DNA of 41,114 nt from Bdellovibrionales bacterium (GCA_020434415.1 JAGRAW010000002.1:1-41114); one strand, 5' to 3'; positions 6,347 through 15,219 are shown, numbered from the stretch's first letter. A program made the numbers and translations. Notes: generated from the letters alone by a model not told the origin.

Positions 6347-8674
6347 TCACGATCCAAGAGATTCAAACAAACTCTTCATCTTTCCATATTTTGGATGCTG
6401 CTCTCCGCCTAGTTTCATTGCCTGGGCAACAAGCCGCTTTGCATCCTGTTTTTCGTCAACCGCAGCCTTCACTTCGGCGAGGTGATAGAGGATTTCAGGG
6501 TTAGGCGGTTGGTCCGGGTTCGCCTGCTTGTGGAGTTCCAGCGCTTCTTCGAGCAGCGGCAATGCTGCACGAGGGCTGCCGCGCCGGAAGTGCACCCAGC
6601 CAAGCGTATCTGCAACGCTTGACTCCTTCGGTAACTCCTCCTTCGCAATTTCGGCGAGCCGCAAGGCTTCATCCAGATTACCATCGAGCTCGTCGGTGAG
6701 AAGCCACGCGAGGTTGTTGGCGGCGGGCGCAAAACGCGAGTTGCCTTTCAAGATATCGCGATAAATATCGGCTGATTCCTTCATCTGTCCCATGCGTTCT
6801 CGTGTGAGCGCGAGCAACATCTGGGTCGGGACATGATTCGGATTCTTTTCAAGTAGCTTTTGATAGTGGGCGGCTGCCGAGTTTAAATCGCCGCTTACCG
6901 AGTCGATGGCGCCCAAGGCGAAATAGGCGCCAATCAAACTCGGCTTCTGCTCCAATGCCTTCAGAAACAGCGCTTTGGCTTCGTCGAATCGATGTTCGTT
7001 TTGGCGGTTCGCCAGCGTCAGCGTGCCGAGTAGGAGGTCGTATTCCGGCTTGGACTGCTCGCTCTTCTCGCGAAGATCTTTAATCTCCTCAATGACCAAA
7101 CCGAGATCATGTCCTTGCTGGGCGCGGACGCTGACTAGCCGTCGAGCGGGAGCAAGAATGCCGCGGTCGAAGCTTACTGTCTTGCGGTAGAGCTCGAGTG
7201 CCTTGTCCAGATTTCCTTCCTTCTCTTCCAACAAAGCAAGTTTGAAGTAGCCGGAAGGATTTTCGGGAAAGGAATCAACAAGAAATTCGTAGGCCTTTCG
7301 CGCCTTACTGCCATCACCCTCGACTAGCTCGATGTCAGCATAGAGGATATTGGCGCCAAGCTGTTGGGGATACCTTCTAAGTATCTGCTCCACGTGCTCC
7401 CGGGCTTGTGCATAGTCCTCGCGGAGGAAGAGTGTCCGAGCGAGCGCCAGTCGCGCACCGACGTCACCCGGATCGATGGCCACCGCCTGGTTCAAATGTT
7501 CCATGCCTTCTCGAGATTTTCCGAGTTGAAGCTCGAGTAACCCTGCACGACGAAACGCCGGAGCGAAGTTGTTTTGCAACTTGAGTGCTTCGAGAAACTG
7601 GGCAAGGGCTTCCTCCGGCTTGTTGTCCAGTTCGAGATTGCGGCCCTGGAAGTAATGGATACCGGGATTGTCGGGAAGGGCCTGCAGCAACGCGGCAGTC
7701 AGCGCTGTCGCCTTTTCGGGCTGCTGCCGTGCGAGATACATGTCATAGAGCCGGTCGCGCGCGTCGTGTCGCTCCGGGTCTGCAGCAATGGTCTGCTCGT
7801 ATTGTTCGAGCGCTTCTCCGCCTAGTCCCCGGCGCATGAGAAACTCGCCAAAGACATACCGTAGACTTGATTGGTCAGGGTTCTGCTCAATCAGGTTCTC
7901 GAGCGTCTCTTGCGCTTCGTCGAGTCGCCCCTGGCGGGCATACAGATCCGCCAATGCCATCTGTACCGGCGAGTTGTTCGGCTCCATCTTGAGGGCCTTC
8001 CGGTAAAGCGCTTCCGCTTCTTTCTCGTTGTCGTCGGCCAGCTCGATGTTGGCGAGGCTCGCAATGGCAATTAATGACTTTGCGTCACGAGCAATGACTT
8101 CGTTCAAGATTCTCCGTGCGGCGTCTCTGTTTTTGCGCGGGCCCATGGCTTCGATGTTCGCCTTCAGGACCTGCGCCTGGGTGTCCTGGGGATCTTTTTC
8201 AAGCACCTGCATCACGTGGCTTTCGGCCATCTCAAACTGCCTTCCGGCCAGCATGATCGAAGCAAGGTGCAGTCGAGCATCGCGGAGGTTGGGGTCGTAG
8301 TTAATCGCAGTCGTGTAGTTTTCCACCGCGTTTCGCATCTTGCCTTGGCGAACCTGGACCTCTGCCAGCTTGAAATAGGCGTTGGCGTCCTTCGGCTTCA
8401 AGTCGATTGCGGCCATCAGGTTGATCCGGGCTGACTCCAGCTCGCCGGTATCAACGTTTTCCTGAGCGTCAGCCATCAGTTTGGCGAACTTGGCTTCCGG
8501 GTCACTGCAGCCGGATAAAAAGCTAGTGGTTACAAGTAGTAAGGTCGACAGCAGGAGGCCTTTTCGCGCCGACGAGCGATAAGCGGAAGGGGTAAACTGA
8601 ATCAAAAGCATGCGGGAACCCGATATGTTTGCAGCAGAGCTACTCTGCCGGAATTCTTTGAAAGCAAGAAACAT
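6347..8674 (-). CDS. large TPR-repeat lipoprotein of EPS locus (PrsT-like)
   Basis: A 775-residue protein made almost wholly of tetratricopeptide repeats, about 18-20 units of 34 residues (for example NAYFKLAEVQVRQGKMRNAV and AEALYRKALKMEPNN). A lipobox (FLSGC, Cys56) follows a hydrophobic segment. The ATG at 8674 has a good AGAGGG ribosome site 9 bases upstream. The internal ATG at 8611 would give a more usual signal-peptide length but has a weaker site. Composition and neighbours fit the TPR proteins called PrsT in XrtA/PEP-CTERM exopolysaccharide loci, although no exosortase is present here. It likely scaffolds periplasmic polysaccharide assembly. It heads a leftward operon with wza and pheA-tyrA. 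Confidence 0.8.
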   Translation of the reverse strand: MFLAFKEFRQSSSAANISGSRMLLIQFTPSAYRSSARKGLLLSTLLLVTTSFLSGCSDPEAKFAKLMADAQENVDTGELESARINLMAAIDLKPKDANAYFKLAEVQVRQGKMRNAVENYTTAINYDPNLRDARLHLASIMLAGRQFEMAESHVMQVLEKDPQDTQAQVLKANIEAMGPRKNRDAARRILNEVIARDAKSLIAIASLANIELADDNEKEAEALYRKALKMEPNNSPVQMALADLYARQGRLDEAQETLENLIEQNPDQSSLRYVFGEFLMRRGLGGEALEQYEQTIAADPERHDARDRLYDMYLARQQPEKATALTAALLQALPDNPGIHYFQGRNLELDNKPEEALAQFLEALKLQNNFAPAFRRAGLLELQLGKSREGMEHLNQAVAIDPGDVGARLALARTLFLREDYAQAREHVEQILRRYPQQLGANILYADIELVEGDGSKARKAYEFLVDSFPENPSGYFKLALLEEKEGNLDKALELYRKTVSFDRGILAPARRLVSVRAQQGHDLGLVIEEIKDLREKSEQSKPEYDLLLGTLTLANRQNEHRFDEAKALFLKALEQKPSLIGAYFALGAIDSVSGDLNSAAAHYQKLLEKNPNHVPTQMLLALTRERMGQMKESADIYRDILKGNSRFAPAANNLAWLLTDELDGNLDEALRLAEIAKEELPKESSVADTLGWVHFRRGSPRAALPLLEEALELHKQANPDQPPNPEILYHLAEVKAAVDEKQDAKRLVAQAMKLGGEQHPKYGKMKSLFESLGS

Positions 8675-8783
8675 GGATTTAATCCCTCTAGATTACTCGA
8701 TATTCGCGTGAATTACGGGCGACTGCAACTAGAGACACACGCGGGACGATAGTTACGATGGGAGCAGAGTAGATGAGACGCTA

Positions 8784-8811
8784 TTTACTTAGTCGATAAG
8801 GCGGTTATATT
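8784..8811 (+). promoter_or_regulatory. candidate promoter in the divergent EPS control region
   Basis: In the 294-base gap between the leftward TPR gene and the rightward Wzz-like gene, TTTACT (8784-8789), a 16-base spacer and TATATT (8806-8811) form a plausible sigma70 promoter for the rightward genes, leaving a leader of about 150 bases. On the minus strand TTGCAG followed 17-18 bases later by GAATAT is a weaker candidate for the TPR gene. No clear operator was seen. Confidence 0.4.
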
Positions 8812-8968
8812 GGGGCCGTTTTGCTCTATTTTAAGTGGCAGACTGCCCTGCGAGGTGAAGGTCGGACGATAGCGCTTGGGACCTGAAGGGGGATCTAACA
8901 GGCGGATGACATCGTTTGCGGGACGAGACACGGCGCAACGAAGCTGAGTCTTGCGGGTGTGGGATGGT

Positions 8969-10531
8969 ATGAACTTCGACGACTACAGAAGAAAGAGCAT
9001 TTCGGAGGTGCTCGCGCCGTTCAAGGCCGGATTCGCTCGCTATTGGCGGGTAGCCTGGGCGCCTGCTCTGGCGGTCGCGTCATTAATCGGAGTGCTTAGC
9101 ATCCGCCTGCCCGACTATTTCGTCTCGGACGTCCTCATCTTTATCCAACCGCAGAAAATAAGTTCCAAGATAGTCGAGGCCCCGGAGAAAGAAGAGCAGC
9201 AGGAGCGCTTTGAGGCTCTGGTGCAGGAACTCCTCTCTCGCCCTCGTCTGCGAGCAATTGTCGACAAATTCGATCTCTATCCGGGCTACGAGGGGGTCGT
9301 CGGGAAGGAACTCGCGATGAAGAAGCTGCGCGAGGACATCCAGATTGAACCGGTCACGTCGCCTTCCGGGAAGGCGCTAGCGCAGACATTTCGTGTCTCC
9401 TACGCGCACAGCGACGCGAACATGGCGTACGAAGTGACCAAGTCACTATCAAATCTGTTTATCGAAGAAAGTATCATCACTCAGAGAAGTGAAACCCAAG
9501 GAACGGAAGAATTTCTCGATTCTCAGTTGCGCGAAGCGAGACAGCGCCTCGAGCAGACCGAGGCAAAGGTCCAGGAGTTTGTGCGCCGAAATGCCGGAAA
9601 GCTGCCCGAACATAAAGAAGAGGCAATGGCTCGCCTTGAAAATGCTCAGCAGCAGTTCGCGACCAACGGGCAAATGATCTCAGCCAATGTCGCCCGCCTG
9701 CAGTACCTGCAACAAGAGCTGCGTCTCGCTCAGACAGCCGGGGTTGGCGCTCAATCAGGTGGAAATGACGAGGATATAAACGATCCCGCTGCCAGTCTCG
9801 CACAGCTTGAGCGCGCCCTGGTCGTTCTCAAGAGCAAGTATTCTGCGAAGCATCCGGATGTCATCAATACCCAGGAACGAATCTCGGCACTCCGCAGCCG
9901 TCTTAAATCAGAGGGGGCAGTTTCCTCCGGTCAAGACAATGCCGCGCTTGCAGGCCTATCGCCGGTAGCTCGGACGCTACGCAATGATATCAACGAGGTC
10001 GAAGTACAGCTCGCGCGGATGCGCCAGGAAAACGAGACCCTCAAAGCGTTAATCGCCGAACTCGACGCGGATATCAAAACGATGCCGTTGAAGCATCAGG
10101 AGCTGACACAGATTAGTCGTGACTATGCCAACGTGAAGGACGCCTACGAGAAGCTTCTCGCTGCGAAGGAAGAAGCCGCGCTGCAGTCCAGCTTGGTTCG
10201 CAGTCAAAAGAGCTCGCAGTTCAAGATTGTCGATCCGCCTTCACGACCTGTGGTGCCCGCCGGTCCGATGCGGCTGCTGATCGCCGCGGGAGGTCTTGTC
10301 GCCGGTCTTGCGGTGCTGTGCCTGTTGCCGGTGGGTCTGTTTTTCCTAAACGACTCCTACAAGTTTCGTGATGAAGTGGAAGATGAGACGGGAGTGCCGG
10401 TTATCGGAGTGATCCCCCCGATGAAGACGCCGGCGGCGGCGATAGCGCGTCGACGCGCAGGAGCGATGGCAGTCGTTGCTTCTGTAGTGACGTTTTTTGC
10501 AGGAAGTTTACTGATTATCTTGGTAGTATGA
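8969..10531 (+). CDS. Wzz/GumC-type chain-length determinant (first EPS set)
   Basis: A 520-residue inner-membrane polysaccharide co-polymerase. It has a membrane segment near the N-terminus (WAPALAVASLIGVLSIRL), a long periplasmic coiled-coil region (about 170-400; FLDSQLREARQRLEQTEAKV), the pre-TM2 proline-rich motif (FKIVDPPSRPVVPAGP), a second membrane segment (LLIAAGGLVAGLAVLCLLPVG), and a further hydrophobic C-terminal helix (AVVASVVTFFAGSLLIILVV), as in XrtA-locus chain-length proteins. It carries no kinase domain; the kinase is the next gene, overlapping by four bases. I prefer the ATG at 8969, preceded by GGGATGG, over the upstream TTG at 8951. Confidence 0.88.
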   Translation: MNFDDYRRKSISEVLAPFKAGFARYWRVAWAPALAVASLIGVLSIRLPDYFVSDVLIFIQPQKISSKIVEAPEKEEQQERFEALVQELLSRPRLRAIVDKFDLYPGYEGVVGKELAMKKLREDIQIEPVTSPSGKALAQTFRVSYAHSDANMAYEVTKSLSNLFIEESIITQRSETQGTEEFLDSQLREARQRLEQTEAKVQEFVRRNAGKLPEHKEEAMARLENAQQQFATNGQMISANVARLQYLQQELRLAQTAGVGAQSGGNDEDINDPAASLAQLERALVVLKSKYSAKHPDVINTQERISALRSRLKSEGAVSSGQDNAALAGLSPVARTLRNDINEVEVQLARMRQENETLKALIAELDADIKTMPLKHQELTQISRDYANVKDAYEKLLAAKEEAALQSSLVRSQKSSQFKIVDPPSRPVVPAGPMRLLIAAGGLVAGLAVLCLLPVGLFFLNDSYKFRDEVEDETGVPVIGVIPPMKTPAAAIARRRAGAMAVVASVVTFFAGSLLIILVV

Positions 10532-11526
10532 TGAGCAGGACTAGGTGGGGAAAGAGCGTTCCGGCAAGCAGTTCGTCGCCCGAGCAGGAGCTTGGTGCAC
10601 GGAGCACTACAACCTTGAATGGAGCCCAGCGGCAGGTGCCAATAGCGCCGGTACTTCGTCCGACAGGTCGGAACAACGGCCTGAGTGAAGGTCTCGTCCT
10701 GCTCTCGCGCGGGCAGATCACCGATCTGGAAGCCGCTGAGCGGTTTCGAATTCTTCGCGCCCAAATGGAGCGTCGTGCGTTGGAGGCCGGACCGCAGCAA
10801 GTGGTTGCCGTGACCAGCGCAGTGCCGAGCGAAGGAAAGAGCGTGGTGTCGGTAAATCTTGCGCGAGCCTTCGGAACAGATCCACGAGGAAAGACGCTGC
10901 TGATCGACTGCGATCTGCGAAAGCCGAACGTCCATCGCTTTTTCAATCAGATGCAGAGCCCCGGCCTCAGCGATGTGCTCGTAGCAGGCAAGTCAATCCG
11001 GAGTGTGCTTCGTTCGGTTGAGCCGGGCTTAGACCTGATCACTGCCGGAAGTCCGGTGATCGACTCTTCCCGGGCGATAGAACAACCGGGGACAGGTCTG
11101 ATGCTGGAGGAGCTGAAGAAGCACTACCAATACATCGTGTTGGACTGCCCACCGGCGCTCTTTTGCTCGGAGCCGTTACATCTCAGTCACCTCGCAAGCT
11201 CCTCGTTGATCGTCGCTCGGTCATGGCGCACCGAAAAGAAGTTGGTGAAGGACGCTGTCGGATTGCTCGGGAAAAAAGCGATAGCCGGGATCGTGCTCAA
11301 CGAATGCAACGATACCGTCAGCCAGTATGGCTATTACGGTTATTACGGTTATGACCGCCAGGCCATCGCGAAAGCCAAAGCTACTCGCGCGAGACGCCCC
11401 AAAGTACGGTCCGCCGAACAGCGAGAGAAGAAGCGTTCGTTTTCCTTCTTTCGTCGAAAAGGGCCGCAGGCTGCACCCTCCGCTCCGATAAAGTCTGAAT
11501 CGGCTGCGCTGGGAAAGTCCGAATAA
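10528..11526 (+). CDS. bacterial tyrosine autokinase (CpsD/CapB/Wzc-C type)
   Basis: A 332-residue cytoplasmic BY-kinase that works with the preceding Wzz-like protein to control EPS polymerisation. Walker A is SAVPSEGKSVVSVN with the essential Lys retained, Walker A' is TLLIDCDLRKP, and Walker B is YIVLDCPP. A tyrosine cluster with the core QYGYYGYYGYD follows the kinase core, as expected for autophosphorylation, but ~55 basic residues follow it rather than the protein ending there. The coding sequence ends inside a 24-bp tandem repeat array, which may have altered the C-terminus. Overlap with the upstream gene (ATGA) implies coupled translation. Confidence 0.88.
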   Translation: MMSRTRWGKSVPASSSSPEQELGARSTTTLNGAQRQVPIAPVLRPTGRNNGLSEGLVLLSRGQITDLEAAERFRILRAQMERRALEAGPQQVVAVTSAVPSEGKSVVSVNLARAFGTDPRGKTLLIDCDLRKPNVHRFFNQMQSPGLSDVLVAGKSIRSVLRSVEPGLDLITAGSPVIDSSRAIEQPGTGLMLEELKKHYQYIVLDCPPALFCSEPLHLSHLASSSLIVARSWRTEKKLVKDAVGLLGKKAIAGIVLNECNDTVSQYGYYGYYGYDRQAIAKAKATRARRPKVRSAEQREKKRSFSFFRRKGPQAAPSAPIKSESAALGKSE

Positions 11527-11585
11527 GTTGCGCGGGGAAAGTCCGGAAAAGCTGCACTGGTAGAGTCCGAATAAGCTGCGCAGGG
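11504..11585. repeat. 24-bp tandem repeat array over the kinase stop codon
   Basis: Three consecutive 24-base units (11504-11527, 11528-11551, 11552-11575) share the pattern CTGCGC-GGGAAAGTCCGAATAAG and are followed by a partial fourth. The kinase stop TAA (11524-11526) lies in the first unit. A weak similarity just before 11504 suggests an older, eroded unit. Confidence 0.8.
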
Positions 11586-11671
11586 TCGCGGCTTTTCACA
11601 ACCATCGAGTGGCAGGCCCGCGCCATTTGCGGTAACCTCACCTCAGGTTAGCACTCGGCATTGGAGCACCT

Positions 11672-12316
11672 ATGAGTTTTTCCTGTAATCGTACCTGCCT
11701 TTCGTTCGTGACACTGGCCGCATTAGTCGTGGTTGCCGGTTGCCGATTCAAAGCGCCTTCGACCGCCGAAGGGCGACATCTTGCGGACCAGAAGGTGTTC
11801 GCCGGAGCAGTGCCTGCTTGGGTGAATCAGACGCAGGAGAAACGCCCAACGTTCGCGGTAAAATCCGGGCTCGTGCCTCAATCCTATACCGTACCGACCG
11901 CAGTTGCTTCATCGAATCGGTTGGGACCGGATGGCTTTACGGAAGAACAGGGCGAGGGTGCTGAGCGAACGGAGGAAGGCACCAGGCTCGGCCGGGCTGA
12001 ACAGGTAGAGCGAAACGACGACTCTCCTCTCGATAGAATCGAGCAATTATGTCCGGGATTGGAAGCGAGCGTGAGCGATGCACTTCGTACCGTCAACACG
12101 CCATCGCGGATCGAGAAATACGAACGCCTCACCAGGGGGTGTCCGGCAAGTGCTGATTTATGGCTGTGGCTGGGTAAGGACTATGAAGCCGAAGGACGTC
12201 TGGTTGAAGCGAATCGCAGCTTCGAGAACGTGTTAGTGCATGACCCCGGCAATGAAGCGGCGGAGGCGTTGTTGGCGCTCGTCCGACAGAGACTGAATGA
12301 AGGTGCCAGGGACTAG
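11672..12316 (+). CDS. lipoprotein with C-terminal TPR-like segment
   Basis: A 214-residue protein with a lipoprotein signal (LVVVAGC, Cys24), a low-complexity Glu/Arg-rich middle (about 85-115), and a C-terminal ~80-residue region with TPR character (LWLWLGKDYEAEGRLVEANRSFENVLVHDPGNEAAEALL). I do not recognise a named family. Placement after the Wzz and kinase genes suggests a periplasmic or outer-membrane helper of the first EPS set. GGAG lies seven bases before the ATG. Its TAG stop is formed by the TA target of the insertion element and the first G of the element; removing the IS restores gac-tag, so the protein is unchanged by the insertion. Confidence 0.65.
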   Translation: MSFSCNRTCLSFVTLAALVVVAGCRFKAPSTAEGRHLADQKVFAGAVPAWVNQTQEKRPTFAVKSGLVPQSYTVPTAVASSNRLGPDGFTEEQGEGAERTEEGTRLGRAEQVERNDDSPLDRIEQLCPGLEASVSDALRTVNTPSRIEKYERLTRGCPASADLWLWLGKDYEAEGRLVEANRSFENVLVHDPGNEAAEALLALVRQRLNEGARD

Positions 12317-12399
12317 GCCGTGTTGACATTTAGTCTTGTACTTATCATGGGTTCAGCGTACCTCGTAGCTGTAGAGAACAGCAAGAGGACCAGAAGTCG

Positions 12400-12741
12400 A
12401 TGCGGCGATATGAACTGTCGGACGATGAGTACGACCGGATAGAACACTTGCTCGCGGGTCGAGAGGGAGATCGCGGGCGTACAGGAAAAGATAATAGGCT
12501 TTTTGTGAATGCCGTGATTTGGATAGCCCGCACTGGAGCGCCGTGGCGTGACCTTCCGGAGCGGTTCGGCAAATGGAATAGCGTGTATCAGCGGTTCAAT
12601 CGTTGGTCTCAAAAAGGCTTGTGGGAGGAGATTTTCAACATGCTGAGCATCGATGTAGATGTGAAAGATCTCATGCTGGACTCGACTATTATACGAGCAC
12701 ACCAACATGCTGCAGGGGCAAAAAAAAAGCATACACGATAA
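12400..12741 (+). CDS. IS5/IS427 transposase, OrfA
   Basis: A 113-residue first part of the transposase. It has the N-terminal DUF4096-like region (YELSDDEYDRIEHLL) with the typical GRPGRDNR-like stretch (RGRTGKDNRLFVNAVIWIAR) and TGAPWRDLPERFGKWNSVYQRFNRW. The first catalytic Asp of the DDE domain is in MLDSTIIRAHQHAAGA. Translation stops shortly after a run of nine A residues. A one-base shift there joins it to OrfB. Confidence 0.9.
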   Translation: MRRYELSDDEYDRIEHLLAGREGDRGRTGKDNRLFVNAVIWIARTGAPWRDLPERFGKWNSVYQRFNRWSQKGLWEEIFNMLSIDVDVKDLMLDSTIIRAHQHAAGAKKKHTR

Positions 12742-13174
12742 TGAAGCTCTTGGTCGCAGTCGAGGAGGCTGGAGCACGAAGGTGCATGTAGCGGTAGCCG
12801 ATACCGGCCAACCGCTTCGAGTCTTGCTTACAGGCGGTGAAGCGCACGACATTACGAAAGCGGAAGAACTCGTATCGCAACATTCCGCGGAGCGCATCAT
12901 CGCTGACAAAGCTTACGATAGCGACGATTTTGTCGAGACTGTCCACAATCGAGGAGCGAAAGCAGTCATTCCGCCCCGTAGCACCCGCCTCGAGCAAAGG
13001 CGCTATAGCAAGAAATTATACCGCCAACGCAACAAGGTTGAGCGCTTTATTAACCGCGTAAAGAACTTTCGACGAGCGGCAACACGTTATGAGAAGACTG
13101 CCCGTAACTTCTTGTCTATCTGGATGGTTGCTGCTGTGGTCGTAATGTTAAGAGCAAATGTCAACACGGCCTAG
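12707..13174 (+). CDS. IS5/IS427 transposase, OrfB
   Basis: The second part of the DDE transposase, in the +1 frame relative to OrfA. It contains GRSRGGWSTKVHVAVAD, the second catalytic Asp in IIADKAYDSDDF, and the Glu in RQRNKVERFINRVKNFRR. It is probably made only as a fusion with OrfA (about 258 residues) rather than from its own start, which overlaps OrfA and lacks a clear ribosome site. Its TAG stop uses host bases beyond the right inverted repeat. Confidence 0.88.
   Translation: MLQGQKKSIHDNEALGRSRGGWSTKVHVAVADTGQPLRVLLTGGEAHDITKAEELVSQHSAERIIADKAYDSDDFVETVHNRGAKAVIPPRSTRLEQRRYSKKLYRQRNKVERFINRVKNFRRAATRYEKTARNFLSIWMVAAVVVMLRANVNTA
12720..12728 (+). other. A9 slippery run joining OrfA and OrfB
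   Basis: Nine consecutive A residues followed by G lie at the end of OrfA. Transcripts that lose one A, or ribosomes that shift +1, would read gca-aaa-aaa-agc into OrfB, giving HAAGAKKS before the GRSRGG motif. Homopolymer slippage of this kind is known in IS5/IS427-type elements. Confidence 0.7.
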
Positions 13175-13208
13175 ACGAAGGTGCCAGAACAACTCGTGGA
13201 GTAGCTCA

Positions 13209-14069
13209 ATGATTAGACGGATTTTGGTTCCCTTCGACGGGTCTCCCTCATCTCGCTCGGCGCTCAGCATAGCATGTAATATCTCCGGAATTATCGGTGC
13301 GGAGCTGGTCGGCTTGTACGTGGAAGACGAATCCCGTTTCGTCGATGTCTCGCTTGCAGCGGCTATTGCGGAGAACGTTACGGCCAATCCGATCATCAAC
13401 CATCCACTGCCCCCTGAGCAAATGTTGGAGGTAGAAGAGGAAGTGGCGGGTGAGCGCGCGGTGCTGCGGCAGTTATTTCGAGAGTTGTGCGCTGACGATG
13501 AAGTGGAAGCGGAATTTCTCAGTGCGCGCGGCGCACCCGCCGAAGTAATTGCGGAGAAGGCTCGCGCAGCAGACTATATTATTATGGGCAGTAGCGGCTT
13601 ACACCGCGGCAGAGATCATGCACCGGATGGTGCCACGGTTGAAGCCTTGCTGCGTGCGACCACACGGCCCGTGCTCGTTCTGCCTGATGAACCGGTCGGG
13701 CAAGCTCGAGCGGTTATTGCATACGACGGTAGTCGCGCATCCGAGCGCGCGCTCGCCGCTGGTGCTGAAATCTGCAGCATCTGCGAAATCAGAGACGTTC
13801 ACGTGCTTTCGGTCGGCTTTTCAGCTGAGGAAACGAAGCGCATCCAGGCGCCTGCGCTCGAGTATTTAGCAGCGTACGGTTTAACTCCGGTTGCCGCGTC
13901 TGCGAGCGGAAAAGCGGGGGATGCCATTGGCCGATACGCGGACGAAGTCGATACCAGTGTGCTTGTGCTCGGGGCCTTCGGGTCCAATCGGCTTTCCGAA
14001 ATGCTGTTCGGTAGTACGACTCACGATGTCTTACGTTATGGTGGAGCCGCGACCCTTCTGGTGGGGTAG
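13209..14069 (+). CDS. tandem UspA-domain universal stress protein
   Basis: A 286-residue cytoplasmic protein with two Usp-type regions. The first starts IRRILVPFDGSPSSRSALSIA and ends with the nucleotide-loop motif ADYIIMGSSGLHRG. The second starts ARAVIAYDGSRASERALAA and ends VLVLGAFGSNRLSEMLFGSTT, with the G-2X-G-9X-G(S/T) ATP-binding pattern. The start at 13209 is preceded by GGAG. Upstream in-frame codons run into the insertion element and are not native. Function is probably stress signalling through ATP binding; the specific role is unknown. Confidence 0.88.
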   Translation: MIRRILVPFDGSPSSRSALSIACNISGIIGAELVGLYVEDESRFVDVSLAAAIAENVTANPIINHPLPPEQMLEVEEEVAGERAVLRQLFRELCADDEVEAEFLSARGAPAEVIAEKARAADYIIMGSSGLHRGRDHAPDGATVEALLRATTRPVLVLPDEPVGQARAVIAYDGSRASERALAAGAEICSICEIRDVHVLSVGFSAEETKRIQAPALEYLAAYGLTPVAASASGKAGDAIGRYADEVDTSVLVLGAFGSNRLSEMLFGSTTHDVLRYGGAATLLVG

Positions 14070-14260
14070 TTTTAGGCGATGCCTGCTTCGGGCGTAACAT
14101 CCTAGTATTTTTAAATTATTCCGCCGCGCCTCATCGTGGCACTACGGGCGATAAGGCAGGACCCCTCCTATTGCGACAGTGGTTTGGCATGCCGAGCATG
14201 GTTGTGGTATGTCGACTCCTTCGGTTATATGTCAAACGCCCGTATCTGGAGAGCCCTATA

Positions 14261-15205
14261 ATGCCCCTCTGCGCTACCCGTGCATCTTCTACGACCCTCG
14301 GCGCGCTACTGCTCTTTCTTTGTTTCTTCGTGCGAACTGCCGCTGCGGAGGACCCGAGTGAGTTGGTGTTCGTCTTTCAAAAGCAGAAGGATCCGTCACA
14401 GGTTCAGCAGGCGGCTGATGAGGTTGCGACGTTCCTAAGCGAGCAGTTGGCTATGCCGGTGCGGGCGAAAGTCCCAAGCGACTACTCGGCGTCCGTGCAG
14501 GCGCTTGTCAGCAAGAAGGCCGATATCGCCTACACCAGCTCGTTGCCGTTTCTCCTTGCGAGACGAGATGGCGGAGCAGAAGTGTTACTTGTTGAGCAGC
14601 GCGAGGACCTGAACGGGAAAGCCCGCACCGATTACGACTCGGTCTTTGTCGTGCCGAAAGACAGTCAACTGCAATCAATTGATGATCTCAAGTCCAAGGC
14701 GAAGGACTTGCGCGTGGTCTTCACCAGCCCGACCAGCACCTCAGGATACGTGTTTGCCTATTTGCGACTAGTCCGAGAAGGGCTGCTCCAGCCGAAGCAG
14801 GATCCGAAGACAGTGTTCGGAAGCGTCGGATTTGGCGGGAGTTATACCAAGGCACTAGAAGAAGTGCTGGCCGGTCGAGCAGATGTTGCCGCGGTCAGTT
14901 ATTATGCAGTTGAGGGTCCTACTGTCGGTTCCTATCTCAAGCCTGAGCAGGCAGCTCAACTTCGTGTCCTAGCGCGGACCTCGGGCGTGCCCACACACCT
15001 CATCAGTGCTCGCGAAGGTCTTAGCGATGGCCTCAAGGCGCGAATCAAGAACGCGCTCCTGGCGCTGAGCGCAGAAAGGCCGACCCTGTTGGAAGATGTC
15101 TACGGGACTGCAAAGTTTGTGGAGGTAGACGAAGAAGAGCATCTCAAGGGGACTGTCGAAGCAGTCGAGTTTCTCGGACTTCCGATTGAAAGACTGGCTG
15201 GATAA
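14261..15205 (+). CDS. phnD: PhnD-like phosphate/phosphite/phosphonate ABC transporter binding protein
   Basis: A 314-residue periplasmic solute-binding protein. A hydrophobic signal peptide (TLGALLLFLCFFVRTAAAEDP) ends in an AxA-type site. The mature part shows family motifs: DIAYTSSLPFLLA, DYDSVFVVPKDS, VVFTSPTSTSGYVFAYLRL and ALEEVLAGRADVAAVSYYAV. I chose the ATG at 14261 because GGAGAG lies just upstream and the signal peptide then starts correctly; the longer frame adds 30 unlikely residues. It is followed 14 bases later by the fused ATPase-permease gene, forming a minimal PhnDCE transporter. The ligand may be phosphonate, phosphite or phosphate. Confidence 0.9.
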   Translation: MPLCATRASSTTLGALLLFLCFFVRTAAAEDPSELVFVFQKQKDPSQVQQAADEVATFLSEQLAMPVRAKVPSDYSASVQALVSKKADIAYTSSLPFLLARRDGGAEVLLVEQREDLNGKARTDYDSVFVVPKDSQLQSIDDLKSKAKDLRVVFTSPTSTSGYVFAYLRLVREGLLQPKQDPKTVFGSVGFGGSYTKALEEVLAGRADVAAVSYYAVEGPTVGSYLKPEQAAQLRVLARTSGVPTHLISAREGLSDGLKARIKNALLALSAERPTLLEDVYGTAKFVEVDEEEHLKGTVEAVEFLGLPIERLAG

Positions 15206-15219
15206 CGCAGGTAGCTGAC

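Larger units (their letters stand above)
12316..13171 (+). mobile_element. IS5-family (IS427-like) insertion sequence, 856 bp
   Basis: Perfect 16-bp terminal inverted repeats, GGCCGTGTTGACATTT at 12316-12331 and its complement at 13156-13171, are flanked on both sides by TA (12314-12315 and 13172-13173), the usual short target duplication of this group. The interior encodes a transposase in two frames. The element looks complete and recent, with exact ends and no internal stop codons other than the frameshift. Confidence 0.93.

Noticed and set aside
5596-6504. 302-residue frame on the plus strand across pheA-tyrA, wza and TPR gene ends
   Set aside because: It is antisense to three well-supported genes and shows no domain or ribosome site.
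8836-8851. Sigma54-like TGGCA...TGC element in the divergent EPS control region
   Set aside because: The spacing between the GG and GC pairs is one base too long and TTGC is not matched (CTGC), so it was not called a promoter.
12313-12909. 198-residue frame antisense to the insertion element
   Set aside because: It is entirely opposite the transposase and inverted repeat and has no recognisable motif.
13158-13208. Longer N-terminus for the UspA protein
   Set aside because: These codons start inside the insertion element's right inverted repeat; the ATG at 13209 has a ribosome site and aligns with Usp domains.
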